From NCBI RefSeq assembly GCF_007671675.1, contig NZ_VCGW01000002.1, forward strand, positions 1-64,000: a stretch of DNA of 64,000 bases, written 5' to 3'. Position numbers and translations under genes: made by a program. Within the stretch, counting starts at the first letter, position 1. The number at the start of each line of letters is the position of its first letter. The notes beneath the pieces are model-generated. The model saw only the letters and a list, made by a program, of their open reading frames with translations. It was not told the origin of the DNA and searched no databases. This stretch comes from Marinobacter maritimus (GTDB lineage: Bacteria > Pseudomonadota > Gammaproteobacteria > Pseudomonadales > Oleiphilaceae). Positions 1 to 7,848 of the stretch are shown here, piece after piece.

Positions 1-134
1 CGGACCATCAGTTGAACGTTCAGGTCATCTGAAATTCTAGCGGGAATATACCGACTACGCCGTGAGCACGAGTGGGACGTTTTTGACAAGATAGTCAGAA
101 TTTATGGTAAATCAGTAAAACGTGAAATTCATCA
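1..134. other. Foreign sequence abutting truncated hrpB
   Basis: This short stretch replaces the expected continuation of hrpB. It is visibly more AT-rich than the gene next to it. No reading frame gives a recognisable protein: the plus frames close quickly, for example at a TAG near 38-40. A TTGACA hexamer at 83-88 points towards hrpB without a good -10 box. It could be the end of an insertion element or a deletion junction. The other side lies outside the window, so neither terminal repeats nor a target duplication can be seen. Confidence 0.4.
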
Positions 135-529
135 AAGAGCACGGCGGCGTAGCCCTCCAGCATTGGATCGCTCTGGATCAGCCGGGTAAGAATACCTTCG
201 GTAACAACTTCTATGCGTGTCGTGGCAGACACCTTGGTATCCAGCCGCGTACGGTAGCCGACAGTCTGCCCGGGTTTCTCACCGAGTTGTGACGCCATAA
301 ATCTCGCCGCCGAACGAGCCGCCAGCCGCCTTGGTTCGAGCATCAGAATTTTACGGCCTTGCAGCCAAGGTGCATCCAGCAGCGCCATGGGCACCCGCGT
401 GGTCTTGCCAGCGCCTGGAGGTGCCTGGAGAAGGGCTGTTGTGGCCTGCTCCAGCGTTCGTTCCAGCTCAGGCAGAATGTGGTCTATGGGGAGCACTGTC
501 TTGTCAGTCAAAGCGGAGAGTCCGCGCAT
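95..529 (-). pseudogene. hrpB: ATP-dependent RNA helicase HrpB, N-terminal remnant
   Basis: HrpB is a DEAH-box helicase of roughly 800 residues in most proteobacteria; only about 135 native residues remain here. The first RecA-like domain begins normally, with Walker A APPGAGKTT near residue 37, the LEPRRLAARSAA motif Ia and the TEGILTRL segment. It reaches the Walker B/DEAH-type motif FDEFH, then runs into eight unrelated residues and a stop. The second RecA domain and the C-terminal HrpB domains are missing, so no active helicase is expected. The annotated ATG overlaps the end of the upstream MFS gene by 26 bases; a TTG five codons downstream is an alternative start. Family assignment is secure; the cause of the break is inferred. 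Confidence 0.85.
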
Positions 530-1718
530 GCCAGACTTCGGGGCGGGGCACGAAGAAGACGAATATCAGGCCGAAAGCCAATGCTGCTACACCGATTCCA
601 AAGGCGGACATCAGGGTGCCACCGGCATCCAGCCACTGTTTGGTCAGCCATGGGCCAACCATCTGCGTGAAGCCATAAAGCGCGACCATGGCGGCAGACA
701 ACCGCGGGCCTTGGTGTGGCTGCAGGGCACGGCCAATGCGCTGGGTGAGCAAAACAGTTCCAAGGAAAGTGCTCCCGACCAGAGCGGCGCACAGTACCAG
801 GCCTATAGCTCCGGGCAAAACTACGGCAGCCAGTACACCCGCCAGCTGAATCAGGAAATTCAGCTTCAATGCCGGGATATCGCCCATTTTCGTACCGAGC
901 TTGTTCCACAGCCAGGCAGCCGGGATGGTACACAGGGCAACGATCAGCCAGGTTCCGTTGAGCAGCCAGTGGTCAGCTTCCAGTTCCAGTTTTGCCAACA
1001 AAGGCAGGAAGGTCATGGGAAGGATGTAGCCCAAACCAGCGCCAGCGTATGACAGAAACAGGGGAATGCTGGCACGGTCAATGAGCGGAGTTGTGGTTGC
1101 GGCTTTGCCGCCACCGCCGGGCTCATGGTCCTGCAGCTCCAGCCGGGTCAGCCGGTAGGCGCCCCATACGGCCAAAGGAATGGATATCAGGGCCGCAGGC
1201 CACCAGCGCGCGGCTCCCTCCAGCCAATCAGCACTGCCGGTAACCAATCCACTGGAAACCAGCAAACCCAGACCCACGCCGACGTATACAAGCCCGCTCA
1301 TGCTTGCCCGATTGCGCAGCACCAGCCACTCGAGAATCAACGCCGGCGCTTGCACGAAAATAACGCCGTTGGCGACACCGTTCAGCCAACGGCTGGCCGA
1401 AATGGCAGTCAGGTTGTCTATCTGGGTGATGAAAAGTGTAGTTATGACGTGCACCACCAGAAAGGCGGGCAGAAGAACGCGGATATGGCTGACCCGATGC
1501 CAGCGAATCGCCAGCATGGCACCCACCAGATAACCAAAGTAATTCCAGGTGGCGACCGCCGCTCCCTCGGGCGCGGTGAATTGGCCGTCGTCCACCAGAT
1601 AGGGCAGTAGCGGGGTATAGATAAAGCGACCGAGCCCATGCACCACCATAAGCATGACGGCGCCAGCGGCCAGAACGCCAAAAAGCTCTTTCGGTGTTGT
1701 GGTGCTCTGTTGATACAT
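504..1718 (-). CDS. YbfB/YjiJ-family MFS transporter
   Basis: This 404-residue polytopic inner-membrane protein has about twelve hydrophobic segments. The N-terminal signature GRFIYTPLLPYLVDDG, followed by NYFGYLVGA, is typical of the YbfB/YjiJ branch of the major facilitator superfamily. The substrate of this branch is unknown, so none is proposed. It is the gene upstream of the broken hrpB, with a 26-base overlap, and lies downstream of the Sco gene on the same strand after a gap of about 100 bases. Nothing indicates a role in oxidase assembly; co-location with the cox cluster may be incidental. Confidence 0.85.
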   Translation of the reverse strand: MYQQSTTTPKELFGVLAAGAVMLMVVHGLGRFIYTPLLPYLVDDGQFTAPEGAAVATWNYFGYLVGAMLAIRWHRVSHIRVLLPAFLVVHVITTLFITQIDNLTAISASRWLNGVANGVIFVQAPALILEWLVLRNRASMSGLVYVGVGLGLLVSSGLVTGSADWLEGAARWWPAALISIPLAVWGAYRLTRLELQDHEPGGGGKAATTTPLIDRASIPLFLSYAGAGLGYILPMTFLPLLAKLELEADHWLLNGTWLIVALCTIPAAWLWNKLGTKMGDIPALKLNFLIQLAGVLAAVVLPGAIGLVLCAALVGSTFLGTVLLTQRIGRALQPHQGPRLSAAMVALYGFTQMVGPWLTKQWLDAGGTLMSAFGIGVAALAFGLIFVFFVPRPEVWHARTLRFD

Positions 1719-1815
1719 GCAATAGGTCCCGGCGAGTGTATTTTCAGCCGGGCAGTCTATGCGAGTCCCGCAGCCATGTCAGCTTGACCTTGGCGGTACC
1801 ACATCCTGAACCGAC

Positions 1816-2481
1816 TCAGGAGCGGGCGTTTTCGCGATTGGCTTTGGCCCACTGATAAATGCGCTCAAATGCCTCTGCCAGATGTTCCGGATTATGGGGC
1901 GGCTGAATCAGTGCCGCCAACTGGCCATCCGGGTTTATCAAGGCAAAATGCCCGCTGTGGTCAACCAACAGTTCGCCGTCCACCTGGCGATGCACAAACA
2001 CCGCACTCAGACTGGTGGCGAGCGCCCGCAGTGTTTCCAGATCTCCGGTCAATCCGTGAAAGTTTTCACCAAAGAAACCGGTATAGGCTTTCAGCTGCTG
2101 CGGTGTATCGTGCTCCGGGTCCGCGCTGACGAGAAGGTAGTCCGGCTGTGGTAGCTCATTTGATAACAACTTGTCGGTACGACGCAGGTTAGCCATGGCC
2201 GCCGGGCAGATATCGGGGCAGTTAGTGTAACCCACGAACGCAAACGTCCACTGGCCCCGGAGGCTGTCCCGGGTTACGGTTTCTCCGTTTTCATTGGTGA
2301 GTGTGAATTCTGCCAGGGGCCGCGGCTGGTCATAAACGTAAGTGTTCATCTCGGCAAGATCCGGAGCCGGGGTGGGCTCCCCCCCGTCCACCAGAAAAAC
2401 CTGACGTCCTACAACGAGGCCAAAAATCAGCACCACGAGCAAAAACAGTGCGAATAACGTCACCTGAACTGAACGATTCAT
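1816..2481 (-). CDS. SCO1/SenC-family copper chaperone
   Basis: Sco proteins are membrane-anchored thioredoxin-fold proteins that deliver copper to, or reduce, the CuA site of cytochrome oxidase subunit II. A single N-terminal membrane anchor is followed by a periplasmic domain with the copper-binding CPDIC motif (CxxxC, near residues 88-92) and the later conserved histidine in VDHSGHF. Two consecutive ATGs are present; the second, at 2481, is preferred because GGAG then lies five bases upstream. It is the last gene of the minus-strand cox cluster, separated from ctaB by an inverted-repeat element. Length (about 221 residues) is normal for the family. Confidence 0.92.
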   Translation of the reverse strand: MNRSVQVTLFALFLLVVLIFGLVVGRQVFLVDGGEPTPAPDLAEMNTYVYDQPRPLAEFTLTNENGETVTRDSLRGQWTFAFVGYTNCPDICPAAMANLRRTDKLLSNELPQPDYLLVSADPEHDTPQQLKAYTGFFGENFHGLTGDLETLRALATSLSAVFVHRQVDGELLVDHSGHFALINPDGQLAALIQPPHNPEHLAEAFERIYQWAKANRENARS

Positions 2482-2523
2482 CATTACTCCAATTAGCCGA
2501 CTCTACAGTAACGCAGCGACAGT

Positions 2524-2602
2524 AGGAGGGGTGCCTTTTCCTCTGGGAAAAAATGTCTGAGCGCAGCAAGTTGTTTTTCCCAGAGGAAAAGGCACCCCTC
2601 CT
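2524..2602. repeat. Hairpin repeat copy A (conserved-loop family)
   Basis: Perfect 29-bp arms (2524-2552 and 2574-2602) enclose a 21-nt loop (2553-2573). The loop reads TGTCTGAGCGCAGC followed by AAGTTG and is shared, with one base change, by copies at 19162-19236 and 19437-19505. The arms differ in sequence from the other copies but are fully self-complementary. The A and T runs lie at the loop end of the stem, not after it, so this is not a classical intrinsic terminator. It sits between the Sco gene and ctaB. Confidence 0.9.
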
Positions 2603-2622
2603 GCTGGCGCGTCTGCACCAAG

Positions 2623-3543
2623 TCAGAAAAACACAAAATGGTCTACAAGGAGTACCACAAACAGGGCCATCAGGTAAGTGATGGAGTATTTGAAGGTGTT
2701 GAGTGCAACCCGGCGATCATCGCCTTTTAGCAGACGTATCGCGTAGTGAAGGAAGCGCAAGCCGAGGGCAAGGGCACCCGCCAGGTAAATCCAGCCGGAC
2801 ATGCCTGTGACAAAAGGTAGCAGGCTGACCGCCAGCAACATCAACGTATAAAGCAGAATGTGCAGTTCGGTGTATTTGTTGCCGTGGGTGACGGGCAGCA
2901 TGGGGATGCCTGCCTTCGCATACTCTTCTTTGCGGTGAATAGCCAAAGCCCAGAAGTGCGGCGGAGTCCAGGCGAAGATGATCAGAACCAGCAACAGTGC
3001 ATGGCCTTCTACCTGGCCAGTTACCGCCGTCCAGCCCAACAGGGGTGGCATTGCGCCGGCAAGGCCTCCAATAGTGATGTTCTGGGGCGTTGCCCGCTTC
3101 AGGAACAGGGTATAGACACCGGCATAGCCAACCAGAGATGCCAGGGTGAGCCAAGCGGTCAGGTGGTTCACCTGCCACATCAACACCACCATGCCGACAC
3201 TGGCCAGCAAAGCTGCGAACACGATCGCTTCTACCGGGGATATCTTGCCGGTCGCCACAGGGCGTTTGCGGGTGCGGGCCATGACTGTATCGATTTTCTG
3301 GTCAACTACGTGGTTGACCACTGCAGCAGCACCGGCAAGCAGGGCAATGCCCAGATTGCCGTAGATCAGGACACTCCAGCCCGGAACGCCCGGGGTCGCC
3401 AATAGCATGCCGATGACTGATGTCAGGATCATCAAAGCCACAACGTTGGGTTTGGTCATTTCCAGATAATCCCGCCATGAAATAGTCCGTGCGGGTTGGC
3501 TGGTAACGCTTTGGACCGGCAGTACGTCCACTTGCTCACTCAT
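2623..3543 (-). CDS. ctaB: Protoheme IX farnesyltransferase (haem O synthase)
   Basis: CtaB/CyoE transfers a farnesyl group from farnesyl diphosphate to haem B, giving haem O, the precursor of haem A for aa3 oxidase. The 306-residue protein is a UbiA-type integral membrane enzyme with about nine hydrophobic segments. The prenyl-diphosphate-binding motif NHVVDQKID (NxxxDxxxD) is present, as are the MTKPNVV start of helix 1 and the conserved RTRKRPVATG loop. Its ATG overlaps the stop of ctaA (ATGA), so the two haem-modifying enzymes are translationally coupled, in pathway order downstream of ctaA. Confidence 0.96.
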   Translation of the reverse strand: MSEQVDVLPVQSVTSQPARTISWRDYLEMTKPNVVALMILTSVIGMLLATPGVPGWSVLIYGNLGIALLAGAAAVVNHVVDQKIDTVMARTRKRPVATGKISPVEAIVFAALLASVGMVVLMWQVNHLTAWLTLASLVGYAGVYTLFLKRATPQNITIGGLAGAMPPLLGWTAVTGQVEGHALLLVLIIFAWTPPHFWALAIHRKEEYAKAGIPMLPVTHGNKYTELHILLYTLMLLAVSLLPFVTGMSGWIYLAGALALGLRFLHYAIRLLKGDDRRVALNTFKYSITYLMALFVVLLVDHFVFF

Positions 3544-4676
3544 GCCGTAATCTCCTGATGCATTATTGTTGTATGTATTGCTGTTTCAACCTGTGCCTCC
3601 AGGGGCAGTTGATAGTGCCGCCAGATCAGGTAAATCACCGACAGCAGCAGCCCAGCGCCCATGGCGTTGTGAGCAACTGCGATCGGCAGGGGAATGTAGA
3701 ACATAACATTGGCAAGCCCAAGGGTAATCTGGGCCACCAGTGCTGCGGCAACCAGCCCCATCGGGCCTTGCAGCTTCCGATTGTGATCCCGACGCCTGAT
3801 CAATATCAACAGAACTGCAAAATACCCCAGAACCACCAGGGCGCCAACTCTGTGGGTTACGTGTATCGCAACCCGGCCATCCGCTGTGAGCTGCCCGCCC
3901 AGGTAGTTGGGGCCAACATGCTGGGTAATATCGAAACCGTGCTGAAAATCCATGCCGTCTGGCCACCACTGGCCCTGACAGGTTGGCAGCTCAGTACAGG
4001 CGACTGCCGCATAGTTTGCTGCAGTCCAGGCGCCCAAGGCTATCTGCATAACGATCAGTAGCAAGCCGCCGAAGAGCCAGGGGCGGAACCCCGCGAGGAT
4101 GGAAGTAGATTTTTCAGCTTTGTTTGGTTCGCTGGGTGCTGCTGTTGATGGAGCTGTCTGGCCGGCTGAGAACTTACGCAAACGAAGCACCAGCAACGTA
4201 AGCAGACTCAGTGTAGTGAACCCCCCGAGAAGGTGCAGGGCAACAACCTGCGGCCAGAGCTTCAGGGTGACCGTCCACATACCGAAGGCGCCTTGCAGCA
4301 GTATAAAAGCCGCAATGAACAAGGGCAGCTTGAAGGGCACGCCGCTGCGGCGCTGGCGAATGGCGGTCGCGGCAAGACCGAATACCACGAGCCCGAGCGC
4401 TCCGGCAGCGTAACGGTGAATCATCTCCGGCCAGCCTTTGGCCACGTCCACCGGTGTATCCGGGAACCGGGCATTGGCAATGGCGATATGCGAATCACTC
4501 TGGGGCACTGTTATGAAGCCGTAACAGCCTGGCCAGTCGGGGCAGCCAAGGCCAGCATCCACCAAGCGGGTCCATGCACCCAACATAATCACCACAACGG
4601 CGAGAAGCACCGAAAATGTTGCCCAGTTCGCCATGGCTCGGGCTTTTGGCGCGCGGTCGACGGATGAATAGCTCAA
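3540..4676 (-). CDS. ctaA: Haem A synthase (COX15/CtaA family)
   Basis: Haem A synthase oxidises the C8 methyl group of haem O to a formyl group in the inner membrane. This 378-residue protein has eight predicted membrane segments and family landmarks: TRLVDAGLGCPDWPGCYG in the first loop, EMIHRYAAG and later VTHRVGAL with conserved haem-ligand histidines. The start codon is TTG at 4676, supported by a strong GGAGGAG five bases upstream. The stop overlaps the ctaB start. Together with ctaB it supplies haem A for the ctaCDE oxidase encoded upstream on the same strand. Confidence 0.95.
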   Translation of the reverse strand: MSYSSVDRAPKARAMANWATFSVLLAVVVIMLGAWTRLVDAGLGCPDWPGCYGFITVPQSDSHIAIANARFPDTPVDVAKGWPEMIHRYAAGALGLVVFGLAATAIRQRRSGVPFKLPLFIAAFILLQGAFGMWTVTLKLWPQVVALHLLGGFTTLSLLTLLVLRLRKFSAGQTAPSTAAPSEPNKAEKSTSILAGFRPWLFGGLLLIVMQIALGAWTAANYAAVACTELPTCQGQWWPDGMDFQHGFDITQHVGPNYLGGQLTADGRVAIHVTHRVGALVVLGYFAVLLILIRRRDHNRKLQGPMGLVAAALVAQITLGLANVMFYIPLPIAVAHNAMGAGLLLSVIYLIWRHYQLPLEAQVETAIHTTIMHQEITA

Positions 4677-4698
4677 AATGACTCCTCCGGGCCGGCCC

Positions 4699-5349
4699 TC
4701 AGCCGACCTGTGACAGTTTGAGCAGATGCTTCAAATCTTTGAGCATATCCTTGCCAGAATTTTCCGGGCCATAGTGCATCATCACGTTGCCGAATGGATC
4801 GATTAGCATGATGCGCGGCTCTTTTTCCGGGTTTATGCCCGCAGGCCAGGCTGGGGTTGTCCCCGCCGCCGGCACCAAGCGCTCCATTAAACGATATTCC
4901 GTTGGCCAGCGCGCTGCCAGATCGCCGGAAATACCGCCCAGCACAGCGGCTCTTGATACTCGATTGGCATTTTTGCCCAGAGCGATGTTCGCTTGCCGGG
5001 CCAGGTAGAGCAGCTCTTCACAACGACTGTCGCATTCGCCAGCCGCGACCACCAGCAACCATTGGGGATCTGTCTGGGCCGCGCTGAACCGCTTGGCCAG
5101 AGGTTCGCCCGAGAGGGTTTCAAGGCTCAGATCCGCCACGGGCGTTGGAGGGCTGATCAACATGCCCTGATTGGTGTGGCCAGCCGGGTTGAGCCAGCCG
5201 GTATAGAACATTACTGTCGCCAGAATCATTGGCCCAAAGCCAAGAGCGAACAGCAAAAGCGCAGTACGCCGGCCTCTGCGAGCCTGTTCGGGCGTAGGGC
5301 CGTCGGTCTCATCCTGCTCTGGTATCCGGCTAGCCATTATCATCGTCAT
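4699..5349 (-). CDS. Unknown membrane-anchored cox-cluster protein with CxxxC
   Basis: A 216-residue protein with one membrane segment (about residues 29-51) and an extracytoplasmic domain of thioredoxin-like appearance. It carries a CDSRC motif (C106 and C110), spaced like the copper-binding CxxxC of Sco proteins, and a C-terminal LIDPFGNVMMHY segment that recalls the late strands of Sco/thioredoxin folds. The expected Sco histidine is not obvious. It lies between ctaA and SURF1 with a 20-base overlap onto SURF1, so a role in oxidase assembly, perhaps thiol or copper handling, is inferred from position. Homologues occur at this place in Pseudomonas-type cox clusters as uncharacterised proteins. 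Confidence 0.75.
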   Translation of the reverse strand: MTMIMASRIPEQDETDGPTPEQARRGRRTALLLFALGFGPMILATVMFYTGWLNPAGHTNQGMLISPPTPVADLSLETLSGEPLAKRFSAAQTDPQWLLVVAAGECDSRCEELLYLARQANIALGKNANRVSRAAVLGGISGDLAARWPTEYRLMERLVPAAGTTPAWPAGINPEKEPRIMLIDPFGNVMMHYGPENSGKDMLKDLKHLLKLSQVG

Positions 5350-6067
5350 TATTGGATCCTGTCTTTCGATAACTCGCTAATACACTCAATATAGTCAGCG
5401 CCAAGGCAAGCGCAAACCATTGCGTCGCATATCCGTAATGGGTTTGCGGCCCCATAAGATCCGGCTCCCAGTCCGCCCGGTAAGCACCTGGCTGATCGCG
5501 ATCCTGAAGCCGGATAATAGCATCCGGCAGCTTCGCAATCTCTGCTCTCGCAACCGACCAGGGAAGCATCTGCACCCTACGGGGCCAGCCTTCCTGTTGC
5601 ACCGTTCTGCCTGACAGAACCGGCGGTTCCGGGTACTGATTTAGGCGACCCGTCACACTGTAAATACCGTCAGGGGGAGTGACATCCGGCAGTTGATTTC
5701 TGGTTCTCGGCGCCGCAACCCAACCTCTGTTAATCAGAACCGGCGGACCCTGAAGCGGGTAGAAAATGGTCAAAACTTCGTAACCTGCGATGCCATCACG
5801 GGTGCGGTTATCCAGCAGCCAGCTGCGCTTACCGTAGAGCCCCGTCACCGTAATCGGCCTGCCATTTTCGAGCCCGCTGGCCACCAGATCGGGCCAGTTG
5901 AGACCTTGTGCCTCTTGCTGCCACTGATCAAGCATAATCTGCTTTTCTTCCGCCCGATTTAGCTGCCAGATACCGAGGCTCACCAATAGCGGTAAAAAGG
6001 CGCCCGTAAAAATCATCAACCGCCAGTTTGCATGCCATCGCCGAGAGCTTTTCTTTGCCTCAGTCAT
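5330..6067 (-). CDS. SURF1-family oxidase assembly protein
   Basis: SURF1 proteins help insert haem A into subunit I of cytochrome oxidase. The 245-residue sequence has the expected hairpin topology: one membrane segment near residues 15-33 and another near 215-235, with a large periplasmic domain between. Signatures are LLVSLGIWQLNRAEEK at the first helix, VLINRGWVAAPR in the middle and THYGYATQWFALAL before the second helix. The 3' end overlaps the next gene by 20 bases. Confidence 0.93.
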   Translation of the reverse strand: MTEAKKSSRRWHANWRLMIFTGAFLPLLVSLGIWQLNRAEEKQIMLDQWQQEAQGLNWPDLVASGLENGRPITVTGLYGKRSWLLDNRTRDGIAGYEVLTIFYPLQGPPVLINRGWVAAPRTRNQLPDVTPPDGIYSVTGRLNQYPEPPVLSGRTVQQEGWPRRVQMLPWSVARAEIAKLPDAIIRLQDRDQPGAYRADWEPDLMGPQTHYGYATQWFALALALTILSVLASYRKTGSNNDDDNG

Positions 6068-6120
6068 GGTCTGCTATAGTGAGTCTGCCAGCAACAGGAA
6101 CAAAAACCAGAGAGTTTTTT

Positions 6121-6324
6121 ATGCTTAAAGCCGTTATCATTTTTCTTATGCTCGCCGTCATCGTCAGCCTGTTCAGTGGGCTGTTCTTTCTCATCAGAGA
6201 TGGCGGTAAAACCAACCGGGTAGTGAACTCCCTCGCAGTTCGTGTAACCCTGAGCGTGCTTTTGCTGGCCGTTATTCTGCTTTCGTTGTGGCAAGGGAGC
6301 CTGACATTGCACCCGACTCCCTGA
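6121..6324 (+). CDS. Twin transmembrane protein, DUF2909-like
   Basis: A 67-residue protein consisting of two hydrophobic helices joined by a short polar loop (FLIRDGGKTNRVVNSLAVR). This matches the small DUF2909 proteins found beside cytochrome oxidase genes in Pseudomonas and relatives. It is on the plus strand while all neighbouring cox genes are on the minus strand, ending 18 bases from the ctaE stop and starting 53 bases from the SURF1 start. The ATG at 6121 is preferred over upstream in-frame codons because the native protein begins with the first helix. Function is unknown. Confidence 0.75.
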   Translation: MLKAVIIFLMLAVIVSLFSGLFFLIRDGGKTNRVVNSLAVRVTLSVLLLAVILLSLWQGSLTLHPTP

Positions 6325-6342
6325 CCGTAAACTACTGTTGCA

Positions 6343-7230
6343 TCAAATGACATACACGAACACAAACAGGCCCAACCAGACCACATCCACGAAATGCCAG
6401 TACCAGGCAGTTGCTTCAAACCCGAAGTGGTTGTCTGAAGTGAAATGACCCTTGTGAATACGGATCAGCATGATGATCAGCATCAAGGTGCCCAGCATCA
6501 CGTGAAAACCATGAAAACCTGTGAGCATGAAGAAGGTGCTGCCGTAGATACCGGACTGAAGCGTCAGATTCAGCTCCTGGTATGCGTGCATATACTCTTC
6601 GGCCTGCAGAAACAGGAAGACCAGCGCTAACAATATTGTTGCCACCAGCCAGATTTTCAGCTTCTTCCGGTTATCCTCTTTAAGGGCGTGATGAGCAACC
6701 GTCACAGTAAAGGACGACGTCACAAGAAGAATGGTGTTTATCAGTGGCAAACCCCAGGCACCAATCACGGACTTCGGTGCAGGGAAGGCTTCAGGATCCG
6801 GGTTGTTGATCAACGGCCAGGTTGCCTGAAAACCCTCCCAGAGCATATTCGAACTACCCCGGTCGCCTTCACCCCCAAGCCAGGGCACAGCAAACACGCG
6901 GGCGTAAAAGAGCGCGCCGAAAAACGCCGCAAAAAACATGACTTCCGAGAAGATGAACCAGCTCATGCCCCAACGGAAAGAACGATCCATCTGCGCGCTA
7001 TAGAGCCCGCTACGGCTCTCTTTTATAACGCTACCAAACCATCCAAACAGCATGTAAATCATGATCAGCAAGCCGACGGCGAATATCATCCAGTCGCCGC
7101 TCGTACTTTGGCCCTGGTTGCTGCTGACCATAATCGAGGCCGCCCCGAAGAGCATTACCCCCATACCCACCGTCGCAACAATGGGCCACTTGCTTTGTTC
7201 GGGAACGTAATAGGTCTGATTGTCCGCCAT
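6343..7230 (-). CDS. ctaE: Cytochrome c oxidase subunit III
   Basis: Subunit III stabilises the haem-copper oxidase core in the inner membrane. This 295-residue protein has seven hydrophobic segments and family hallmarks: MSWFIFSEVMFFAAFFGALFYAR, LLVTSSFTVTVAHHAL, LTGFHGFHVMLGTLMLI and the C-terminal WYWHFVDVVWLGLFVFVYV. GGAG lies seven bases upstream of the ATG. It is downstream of ctaG and convergent with the small twin-TM gene. Confidence 0.97.
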   Translation of the reverse strand: MADNQTYYVPEQSKWPIVATVGMGVMLFGAASIMVSSNQGQSTSGDWMIFAVGLLIMIYMLFGWFGSVIKESRSGLYSAQMDRSFRWGMSWFIFSEVMFFAAFFGALFYARVFAVPWLGGEGDRGSSNMLWEGFQATWPLINNPDPEAFPAPKSVIGAWGLPLINTILLVTSSFTVTVAHHALKEDNRKKLKIWLVATILLALVFLFLQAEEYMHAYQELNLTLQSGIYGSTFFMLTGFHGFHVMLGTLMLIIMLIRIHKGHFTSDNHFGFEATAWYWHFVDVVWLGLFVFVYVI

Positions 7231-7246
7231 AGCAATCTCCGATGGC

Positions 7247-7837
7247 TTATCCGTTATCGGTTGTTTTTGTTTTCAACGCAGCAGCCTGTGTTTCGCCCTG
7301 GTCATACAGCGTATAGGACAGCGTTAATTTCGTGATGTGGCTCGGCAAATCCCGATCCACAATAAAAACCAGAGGCATTTCTGTACTCTCGCCGGCTGCC
7401 AGTGGCTGCTGGTTGAAGCAGAAACACTCTGTTTTATGGAAATACAGAGTTCCTTCCGATGGCGACAGGCTGGGAACCGCCTGCCCCACCATGTTGCGGT
7501 CTGTCGGGTTCTCAGCGTAAAAATTTACAGTAATTGCCTCACCAGGGTGAACTTCGACACTGCGTGCCACCGGGCGAAAAATCCAGGGCATATCCGGCCC
7601 GTTCTGCGCCAGGAACTGCACTTTGATAGTGCGAGTCATGTCTGCTGTCGTGCGCTCTGTGGATTCGTATCTGCCACTGGTCTTGCCATTGATGCCCGTA
7701 ATGTCACAGAAAACGTCGTACAAAGGCACCATTGCAAAACCGAAGGCGAACATGCCAACCACACTGGCGAGACACCAGCCTATAACCCGCGCATTGCTGC
7801 GCGGGTGGGTCACCTTGTTCGTCGGTTGTTCAGCCAC
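7247..7837 (-). CDS. ctaG: Cytochrome c oxidase assembly protein CtaG/COX11
   Basis: COX11 proteins deliver copper to the CuB site of subunit I. There is one membrane anchor (VIGWCLASVVGMFAFGFAMVPL) followed by a periplasmic immunoglobulin-like domain. The copper-binding ECFCFNQQ motif (CxC) lies in the second half. A GTG start at 7837 is chosen: AGGAG sits eight bases upstream and the gene then begins 11 bases after the ctaD stop. The longer frame opening at 7909 would overlap ctaD by about 60 bases. The resulting length, 196 residues, is normal for the family. Confidence 0.93.
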   Translation of the reverse strand: MAEQPTNKVTHPRSNARVIGWCLASVVGMFAFGFAMVPLYDVFCDITGINGKTSGRYESTERTTADMTRTIKVQFLAQNGPDMPWIFRPVARSVEVHPGEAITVNFYAENPTDRNMVGQAVPSLSPSEGTLYFHKTECFCFNQQPLAAGESTEMPLVFIVDRDLPSHITKLTLSYTLYDQGETQAAALKTKTTDNG

Positions 7838-7848
7838 GCCGCCAACTC

